Shown here piece by piece: positions 56,299 through 64,000 of a stretch of DNA of 64,000 nt (position 1 is its first letter; each line of letters opens with the position of its first letter). Source of the DNA: Hysterangium stoloniferum (Eukaryota > Basidiomycota > Agaricomycetes > Hysterangiales > Hysterangiaceae). The translations under genes were made by a program, and so were the position numbers. The notes under the pieces are model-generated. The model was not told the DNA's origin and did no database searches. It worked only from the letters and a program-made list of their open reading frames with translations. The stretch lies in assembly GCA_015178975.1 (NCBI GenBank), contig WHVD01000092.1, positions 281,611 to 345,610 of the forward strand, in the 5' to 3' direction.

Positions 56299-57405
56299 CC
56301 ATTACCACTGTCCAAGAACCGCCTTGGGGAGTTTGATAACATCTGTGTCATTATTGACCATTTAACGTGCATGGTTCACTTAGTTCCAGCACGGGGCAAT
56401 TATACTGCTACCCAAATGGCTGAAGTAATATTCGATCATGTTTACAAGCTGCACGGCTTGCCGCTCAAGATAATCAGCAATTGAGACTCACTATTTATGA
56501 GCCTGTTCTGGAGAGACCTTCACCGGTTAATAGGGGTTGAATTGAGGATGTCTTCGGCATACCATCCTCAAACGGATGGAGCGACTGAGCGAGCAAATAG
56601 GACGATGACGCAGATGCTGAGACAGTGTATAGCACCAAACCAGAAGGATTGGGTGTCAAAACTGCCTGCGATCGAGTTTGCTATGAATAACGCTACCTCT
56701 GAAATGACCGGGTTCTCACCATTCTTCTTGAATTATGGCCAGATGCCATGGCCATTGCTCTGGGAAAGCAACACACAATATCCCGGCGTTCTTGCCCTTG
56801 CAGAACGCATGAAGCTGGCCATAATGAGTGCACATGATGAAATCCTGGCGGCGAGGGTCAAGCAGACATGACAGGCAAACCGCCATAGGAGGGCTGCCAA
56901 GTTTAGCATTAATGACCTTGTTTACCTGTCCACGAAAAACTTACATTTGCCAAAGCATCGGGCATGCAAATTGCTGCCGAAATACATTGGCCCTTTTAGG
57001 ATCACCCGCATTTTGGAGCCAGGTGCAACCTATGAGCTGGACCTGTCAGTGGAGCTAAAGAAGCAGGGAATTAACCCTTCCTTTCACGCGTCTTTACTTC
57101 ATATCCATATCCTGAATGATGACCAGCTCTTCCCAGGTAGGCAGCTCAGACAAATACCTGGCTTTGGCAGTCAGCAATGAGAGTGGGCGATAGAAAGAAT
57201 TTTGGCTCACTCGGGAAATGGCATTGATGCCTTCTTTGAGGTGTTGTAGAACATGGGCGAGAGGACATGGTTACCATACAAGGACATTCAACACATGCAG
57301 CCATTGCAGGCATACATGGAGGCCTTGGGTGTTTCGAGTGTCCGTTTGTTGCCGCGAGGCCGAGGTCAGTCCACTGATCACATCAAGGTCACACAAATGT
57401 CTGTG
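56299..57405 (+). pseudogene. pol: gypsy integrase C-terminal half and chromodomain, with stops
   Basis: Continues the pol frame after the inserted LTR. It contains the integrase core with HPQTDGATERANRTM carrying the catalytic Glu, then a C-terminal barrel-like segment (YIGPFRITRILEPGATYELD) and a chromodomain-like end (ILAHSGNGIDAFFEVL ... TWLPYKDIQHMQPLQAYMEA). The frame is kept throughout but four nonsense codons occur: TGA at 56482, 56869 and 57178 and TAG at 57247. The second catalytic Asp, just before the first stop, reads Asn. Not active. Confidence 0.8.
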
Positions 57406-57654
57406 ATGCCAGGGTGTGGTCGACATCGATCTGTTAGGTCTAGCGCTAGAGAGGCATCTGCTATTTATGTGGGATCAGTACGTCCAAGCAGCGAGCAGGA
57501 CTTACCCACCATGGAGGCACAGGATCTACCCACACAGGTGTCTATGGAAATGTTGATAGCGACGATGGCCGCTGTCCGTGATAGCACACTCAGAGGGGTA
57601 CAGGTTGCTTGGGATCTGCGCATGGGGCACCTAGAGACAATGCATCGTCAGATT

Positions 57655-58835
57655 TTATTAAAGTCACTTTCCACCCGGGGTTGCAGATCTTAATAGAGCT
57701 ATATGATTTAAGCCTACATAAGAACACATATAGCCACTTTGGATTATCGCCGCGAGCTCTGCAGTTGTACCCATCCATGTATTGAATACATCTGGGGCGA
57801 CCAGCCGTGCCTAGACTAACATTCGAATCATGAACGAAACATGTTTTAAATAAGATATAACTGAATGTCTGAAAAGTCCTCCCCTGTCACCATTTTAATG
57901 CATGTCTCATTCAGGCTCATCATATCTTCGCGCCAGTATTCAATCAACAAGGTCCATGATCTTAAAGCCGAGGGCCTTCACACCGTGCGAGGCAATTTGT
58001 TCGGCGAATTCCTTAAACTAATTCTCTTCTATTGAAAACTTTAAAATACAGCTGCCATAAGTTGGGCGAATATAAGAGCGCATACACTCACTTTTCACAA
58101 TTGACGGAGCTCTGAGTGTTACACGTGCTGATGCCATAGATGCATTGAATACACTTGCAGGGACCACCAGTTGTTCAAGTGACACCCTACTATAAATGAC
58201 AATCATTCCACACAGAACGCGGACGTGGGAGTTGTACGAAGCTACATACTTTTTCACAATTTAAAAGTGAAGATAGTCACATGTAATGATCGCTGCGAGG
58301 TTCTCTAGACTGGTGTTGAATATATTCCGAGGAATATCCATCGCTGAAATCACATCGCAGATACTAGCGATAACAATTTCAATAGAATACCACTAGGGTG
58401 TCTCAAAGAAGGCAGTCCCGCCATTATTCTCGTGTCAGTTGTCTGGGAGAACAGGAAGCCTGGCCAAGTCATTGGAAAAAACATGATCTAACACCTACAC
58501 TTCACATTGGTGAGCTGTCACCTTGGATAAGAGAAAAGTAGCTCATGGTCATTTCAGGTAAAGGACTTATCAACTCCGAGCTGAAGAATACCCACGACGA
58601 CCCGCCGCGTGCAGGAGCCAAGTCAAAAGAAATCTCGTTTGTGTTGTGTTTCAATGTTTCAGTCGCTAATGTCACACTACACGCCACGACAATTTATTTT
58701 ACTCGCTATCCCAATATTTCCCCTACTGCTTACATTTCAGTTGACTGGAGTTCACTCCCTCAATTGTCATGTTTGAATTGTTCAATTAGAATAGTAACGA
58801 AACAGTCATTTGATTCAATCTACTATTAATGAAAT
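57655..58835 (-). pseudogene. Block B copy after the gypsy element
   Basis: The gypsy junction falls in the family A 3' flank. The minus-strand end FAEQIASHGVKALGFKIMDL lies near 57950-58030. An N-terminal frame (58502-58687) begins MACSVTLATETLKHNTNEIS and includes SYFSLIQGDSS. A TAG before FKE and frame changes between modules are as in other copies. Confidence 0.35.
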
Positions 58836-58839
58836 CGTC

Positions 58840-59310
58840 GACTAGATACGTGGGACTCTTGAACGTTAGTTGTCGTCATCTGTTCCTTCCTATGCGTGGT
58901 CCCAGGCCGTTTTATCAAAAATAGTATTGGTGATTCGTCGCCATAATGGCGCTAGCCAAGGAGACACTGCCAGATGTCAGCTTTAACATGGGTGAAGACT
59001 CACTGTACTTCGCAATCCTTAATCTACCTTTCCATCGTCACATTGAACAGAGTTGCTACATTATGCGGCGAAGAAATAATCTGGATCTTTCGACCCTGGA
59101 TTGGCGTGTACCACGGTGCGCAGCTTCAATACTATCGCCATTCTCGTTTCTCTGCTTACACATTGGGACACGATCCGTCGCCCCATCAATGATGGATCCA
59201 TCGTCCACTCTGAAGGTCTAGTTCTCACATCCAACTCCTTCCTATGCGCCGACACCACACCATTCACCGGCACATCCGTATCTAATTCAAACGTGGTCTC
59301 AGTGTTGTAG
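58840..59310 (+). pseudogene. Block C copy 8 with exon-5-like tail
   Basis: A frame from 58946 reads MALAKETLPDVSFNMGEDS. In another frame, 59101-59310, ACTTVRSFNTIAILVSLLTHW and SFLCADTTPFTGTSVS follow, matching family A exon 5. The VPGRF start is shortened. A join of these frames would need an intron or the 5 nt change seen at 22.88 kb. Confidence 0.35.
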
Positions 59311-60020
59311 AAACATCATTGACCCGGGGAAGGTCTTGCTCGATCATTTTGACACGATTTATAATCGTTTCCCTTCGATAACGCCGACACATCTCATCCG
59401 GACTAGGAGGAGGATAGTGCTGTTTCACTTACATTTCTTCGCTTCGTATCTGGATTTGCAAGTTGTATAAAGCTACATAGTTTAAACCAATGTGAGATTA
59501 ACAGGTGGCTAGAATAACATCCGATTTATGAACGACAATCACTTCAATTATAATGTCACTGGAACGTGTTAAAGAAAGCCCCGCGATTGTTACAATCATG
59601 TCAATTGGGATGGGGCGAAGAAAGCCATTGAAGAATAATAAAGAACATTGCAACAACCACTGACCAATCCACTGGGATGGCGATAGTTGTCTCGGTCAAG
59701 CTGATCTTTTCTTTAAAATACAAATTCTATCTCCAGAATCGGCGATCTCATAGCCCAGGACCCACAATAAATCGCGGGCCTTTAATCTCTATAGGGACAG
59801 TTTTGGGCGGACTCCTTAAAGTCTCCTCGTTCAAGACCTGGCCCCGACGCTGCAGGGCCTGTTTCCGGTGGGATCCGACTTACAAAAGGCGACAATCTTG
59901 AAAGGTTTCCCCAGCAAAAATTTTATACCAGGTTACACGTAGTCTTAAAGTGCCCGTGAAATAGGTTTAACTTATGCCTGTCGGTGCTGCAGCACTGGGA
60001 GGAATCCAGAGGGCATGATC
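59311..60020 (-). repeat. Block E copy 4
   Basis: Compared with the 8 kb copy it lacks 4 nt at AACGAGGAG and has a 2 nt gain at CCTATAGAG, so the FKESAQNC frame is broken. The YFTGTLRLRVTWY region is readable on the minus strand. Confidence 0.4.
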
Positions 60021-60524
60021 ACGATCATTGACCGGACTATACTATCATTGACCCGGGTTTCTTCTTATTAAAAGTTTTGATAAAATTGAACAGGAAGCGC
60101 GCAATCTCGCCGGATAAAGTCTGAGGTTGACAGCGCCAACTTGAATGCAGCACCCAGTGAGCATCGCTCTGGAGTGCATTTAGATTATCCTTGGCGATGC
60201 CACTTGTGGAATGTCAGAAAAGCCGCATTGCAACTCTGACGCTCAATAATGCCAGAACTATTATGCCATGTGGTGACAATTGACTGAACTATTATTTTAA
60301 ATGCTGTGTGAGCCTTGAGCAGAAGTTGTAAGAAAGTAGTAGGGTCACTTAGTGTACTGCAGCCTTTATGGAGGGTGAGGGGGTGTGATTTACAAAGGCA
60401 GGGATGACAGGCTGTGGGTCCTATGTAAGCACGGCCACAAGGCCGTACCTTGGTGGAATTAACTCTCCGACTGACTGCGGCATAAAGGCTCAGCACCGAG
60501 TGTAAGTACGACTGCTACCCATCA
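60021..60524 (+). promoter_or_regulatory. Leader region of family A copy 15
   Basis: A full-length leader starting at GACCCGGGTTTCTTC. GGAATTAACTCTCCGACTG and CATAAAGGC (44 bp before the ATG) are present. Block D is absent here, so block D is not required between E and the leader. Confidence 0.35.
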
Positions 60525-62429
60525 ATGTCTACTGTCACCGAGATGACTCTGGGGAATCACGATTTGGCAACGGCTGAGTCCTACACTGAAGACGTTGAGG
60601 AACTACCACCCTTAGTTTCGCCAGGTGTATTAAGTTCAGCTCAACAGGAGAAGATCAATGAGGCATGGATGAGGAATGTATTCCGGCTGAAGCTCAGGGA
60701 ACGATGGAGCTGTAACGAACCAGGCCATGATTTGTGTTATCGGGCCCCCGATGACGAGCAGCACATACAACTGTCTGCAAATCATATAGAGCTTTGGATT
60801 GACGAGTTGGTGAGTCACGTATAATGCTATTTCCATGGTATCTGTGTCACATGCGGCACATTTCAGTGTCAAGGAGAAACGACCTGCCATGACCCACCGA
60901 CTGTTGTTAAGAAGGCTTGGATGTCCACCAACACGGCATCCAACCTCAGCCCATATCGCAGTCATGCAGAAGACTGGGGAATGGACTGGGAGTATGTTGG
61001 AACATCTTCGAGTATTGAAATTGGCCCCGGGTATTACTGTGGAGTCGGTTTGGAAAGGGTTGGGATGAAAGTCCTTCACAGTGCTAAGACAGCTTCGCTG
61101 ATCGCAAAGTTGACAATATACCGGGAAATCACCCGCTTGTTACGAGATGATGGTGCCTCTAGCAAGTTTCTACACAAGCATCTTACGCTACCAAAACTGG
61201 GGAGACTAGTTCAAGACAGTGCTGATTTAGCGAGGTAGGGATACCTCAATCAGTGAATACACTGGAAATATTCATATCTGAGTCGTAGACCTATATACCC
61301 GTGTCAAATTCGGAGAAGAGCGACGGAAGTTTTAAAGAATTTCCCGATATTTTCGCATATACGGGGGAGCAGAAAAGGTCACACTGCCCAGCTTATGACA
61401 TTCTTAGCTTCGGCCTTCTTTTACTGCCCCGGCGTTCACCGGTTAGATAGAGACGCGTCACCTGCCATCACGTCAACTGCGATTACGTCATCACTTTACA
61501 ACGTTTTAGTCAAGTCACCGCTGCACACCAACTTTGATGAGGTTGCATCAACATTTATCATACAAATCACCCGGTATGTCTCAGAATCCCATTATATCTC
61601 AGAATTTGATCGGCGCTTGCCCCTTTTCGGCCTTATGAATATCGTGAAAGTGATCTGCGACATGCGTCCACTATCTGTACAGGAGCACAAGGCGATCAGA
61701 GGTTGCATTGCATTCTGGTTACAACCGTGCGTCATGCCATCACACCATTTCATCCTTCCCACCAAAACCATAACAGTGAATATCAGACACAACGACATTA
61801 CTCTTATGAATCCCCTATCCGGCTTCTATTCTGTTGCATTCACCAAGATGCATGGTTTCGAGATATTGCTGGAGCTGGATTGAGGGTTTTATTGGACGAC
61901 ATAAACATCCATATAGCGTCATTGACACTTCATCTTGATTTCGACACGTCGGACTCACTGTATTGGAGTATTGACTCCTTGGAAATCTTCTTCAACGACA
62001 GCACGCTTCTCACCGATCACATCAACCAGCTGAATGTGGTGTCTTCGTTCATTGGGCGCATCGTACAGTACGTTCACAATATTTTACCTGCCTGCACCGT
62101 CTTACATCCGCCCATACAATTGTCCTACTAGTCTCATTCTGACACACACGAGCCTAGATTGGGCTATCCTAGTGTCTGGCGAAAAAATAATCGACTTGAC
62201 TCTGAAGCTGATAGCTGGATCTTCTGAACCCGAATTTGCGTGTACCACAGTGCGCAGCCTCGATATCATCGCCACGCTCGTTTCTCTTCTTCCACATTGT
62301 GAGATTATGCGCGGCACGACCAATGACAAATTCTTCAATTCCTCGCTTGAAGCTTTAGATTTCACCGCGCGTTCCTTCCTTTGCGTGGTCGCCACACCTT
62401 CCACTTGTGTGTCGGTGCGCTCTAATTAG
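60525..62429 (+). CDS. Family A copy 15, intact five-exon gene (559 aa)
   Basis: Exons are 60525-60809, 60867-61234, 61289-61726, 61777-62067 and 62132-62429. Introns are 57, 54, 50 and 64 nt, all GT-AG. The unspliced exon 4 frame would hit a TAG in CCTACTAG, but that TAG is the intron 4 acceptor here, supporting the model. Exon 1 (AQQEKINEAWMRNVFRLKLR) is of the copy 8 type, whereas the second half of exon 2 and exon 3 follow copy 9. The gene is therefore a mosaic. It has the C-x4-H-x2-CY and W-x6-G-x6-PP pattern at residues 63-106. Longest intact member because of extra codons in exon 3 (SESHYISEFD). Function unknown. Confidence 0.75.
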
Positions 62430-63680
62430 ACCCCCTATCAGCGTTGAAGGCACATCGTTGCCCTGACAAAGGTCTTACACCATCGATTGGACACACTTTC
62501 TAATCACTTCTCTTCGATGGTACCGACACATCTCAACCAAACCAGGATTGCAGCCGGGGTTGCAAATGTTATAAATCTATATGGTTTGAATCTATGTAAG
62601 AACTATACAGTCACTTTTCATTATCGCCGCGAGCTCCTCAGTTGTCCCCATAAATGTGTTGAATACATTTGCACTAGCCGTGGCTAGACTAACATACATT
62701 TTAAGGTAAGATGTCACTGGAGGTCTGAAAAAGGTCTCCCCCATCCCCAATTCGATGCATGTCTCGTTCAGGCTCATCGTACCTTCAGAGGGTAATGTTC
62801 AATCGACAAGACCCATCCTCTTCCCACCAAGGGCCTCCACACCGTGCGAGTCAATGTGCTGGGCGAATTCCTTAACCTAATTCTCTTCCATTGAAAACTT
62901 GACGATAAAGCTGCCATAGGCCGAGCAAATATAAGAGCGCATACAGTCACTTTTTGCCCCGCCGCACGCCGCGCGCTCTGCATGTTGCACGCGTTGATGC
63001 CATACATGCATTGAATACACTCGCGGCACCACCAGCGGCTAGACTGACATGTATCAATGACAATAATTTAAAACAGGACGCGAACTTGAGAGTTGCACGA
63101 AGCTACATAATTTGATACAATTTAAAAGCGGAGATAGTCAGTTGTAATGGTCGCTGCGAGGTTCTCTACACTGATATTGAATATACTCCAATGACTACTC
63201 GGTGAAATCACATCGCATATACTAGCAGTAACAATGTCAATCGAATACCACTCCGGCGTTTCAAAGAAGGCGGTCCCACCATTCTTCTCGTGTCCTGTGT
63301 TTGGGAGAACAGGAAGCTGGGGCCAAACCAATGGACAACACCATGATCAAGGCACCGACATTTCTTCACATGTCGTGAGCTTTCACCTTGTATAAAAGAA
63401 AGGTAGCTCGTGGTCATGTCAGGCGGAATCCCATATCAACTGCGAGCTGAAGAATACCCACGACCCGCCGCGTGGAGCCCGAGATTTTCTGGTTTATGGT
63501 CTGCTTCAATGTTTCAGTCGTTAGCGTCAAACTACACGCCATGACAATTTATTTTACTCCTCTATCCCCCTGTTCCCTGCTGATTTCATGTCAGTTGACT
63601 GGAGTTCATTCCACCAATTGTCATGTTTGAATTATTTTATTGCGAGTAGTAACGAAAAATTCATTTGATTCAATATAATA
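62430..63680 (-). pseudogene. Block B copy after family A copy 15
   Basis: Modules on the minus strand: MACSLTLTTETLKQTINQ near 63540; SFIQGESSRHVKKC with HGVVHWFGPSFLFSQT (63208-63417); FFETPEWYSIDIVTAS with HWSIFNISVENLAATI (63122-63331); a NACMASTR region; FAQHIDSHGVEALGG near 62820-62880; and NETCIELGMGETFF with NVFNTFMGTTEELAAIM (62592-62777). This is the richest block B copy, but modules lie in different frames and the FKE region has a TAG. Confidence 0.4.
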
Positions 63681-63689
63681 TTAACGAAC

Positions 63690-64000
63690 TATTCGACTAC
63701 ATCCGTGGGCCTCTTGAATGTTAGTTGTCGTCCCCTGTTCCTTCTTATGCGTTAGTCGTCACAGCTTTCAATGGTGTGTTGACGAATTCGAATTACGTCT
63801 TCGTTTTCCGGAACATAACTATGGTGGCTTCCAGACCGTTTCATCGAACAATTCTAGTCGTTTCGTCGCCATAATGATGCTCGCCAAGGAGACACGCCAG
63901 CTGTCAGCTTTGACATTTTCAAGGACTCACAGTACTAAACAAATCCTTTATCTACATTGCGATCGTCACATCGAACGGCCAGAGCAATGGATGAATAGTA
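63690..64000 (+). repeat. Block C copy 9 and start of a divergent family A copy
   Basis: Block C in the degenerate form seen at 25.9 and 45.0 kb, followed at 63983 by GCAATGGATGAATAGTA. That sequence is the beginning of the divergent family A subtype at 26.19 and 45.29 kb. The array therefore continues beyond the window. Confidence 0.5.

Larger units (their letters stand above)
48116..57654 (+). mobile_element. Ty3/gypsy chromovirus-type retrotransposon, 3' LTR missing
   Basis: Order: 5' LTR, leader, gag with zinc knuckle, an extra ORF, then protease, reverse transcriptase, RNase H, integrase and chromodomain. The integrase-after-RT order and chromodomain place it in the Ty3/gypsy chromoviruses. 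Its far end passes without an LTR into family A 3'-flanking sequence (TTTATTAAAGTCACTTT), so the 3' terminus is deleted. A second LTR sits inside the integrase. Confidence 0.85.

Noticed and set aside
2-64000. CRISPR array, rRNA or tRNA genes, telomeric repeats
   Set aside because: The window has many repeats, but they are long, diverged gene-sized units. No short regularly spaced repeats, no tRNA cloverleaf and no TTAGGG runs were seen.

Overview
The window looks like nuclear DNA of a filamentous fungus, most likely a basidiomycete of the Agaricomycotes. The evidence is genes split by 50-65 nt GT-AG introns, a chromodomain-bearing Ty3/gypsy retrotransposon, a Tc1-like transposon and several solo LTRs. 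No rRNA, tRNA, CRISPR array or bacterial-type operon was seen. The species assignment is inference.

Most of the window is a decayed tandem array with a period of about 4-5 kb. Its main component is a plus-strand gene here called family A, present in about 16 complete, broken or partial copies. I could solve its structure by comparing copies: five exons and four introns of about 55, 54-62, 50 and 64 nt, with a conserved terminal stop. Four copies read through completely when spliced: 12646-14508 (545 aa), 33912-35791 (551 aa), 40591-42466 (549 aa) and 60525-62429 (559 aa). The copies at 8708, 17288, 19930 and 28844 carry frameshifts, stops or insertions. Others are truncated: 2 (by the window edge), 23978, 42868 and 47967. 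Three belong to a divergent subtype (26186, 39653, 45283). I do not recognise the function. The exon 1/exon 2 junction creates a Cys/His plus W-x6-G-x6-PP pattern that I recall from many uncharacterised agaricomycete proteins.

Each array unit also carries satellite blocks in a fairly constant order. Block B lies tail-to-tail with family A and has conserved coding-like peptides on the minus strand. Block C is plus-strand and followed by sequence resembling family A exon 5. Blocks E and F have minus-strand peptide remnants. Block D is a plus-strand ORF of about 100 aa. A conserved leader of about 400-500 bp precedes each family A start codon. Copies are shuffled by unequal crossover, conversion, inversion and segmental duplication.

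Mobile elements interrupt the array in several places. A degenerate Tc1-like element (5618-6785) borders 2.5 kb of unrelated AT-rich DNA. A short element with inverted ends splits a gene copy near 20.9 kb, followed by 1.2 kb of unrecognised sequence. A nest at 36.9-39.66 kb holds two inverted-repeat elements and an 820 bp solo LTR with a perfect 5 bp target duplication. A Ty3/gypsy chromovirus (48116-57654) lacks its 3' LTR, and its integrase region is split by another solo LTR.

The region reads as a birth-and-death gene cluster in a transposon-rich compartment. The best candidate for something new is the family A gene with its convergent partner, block B.
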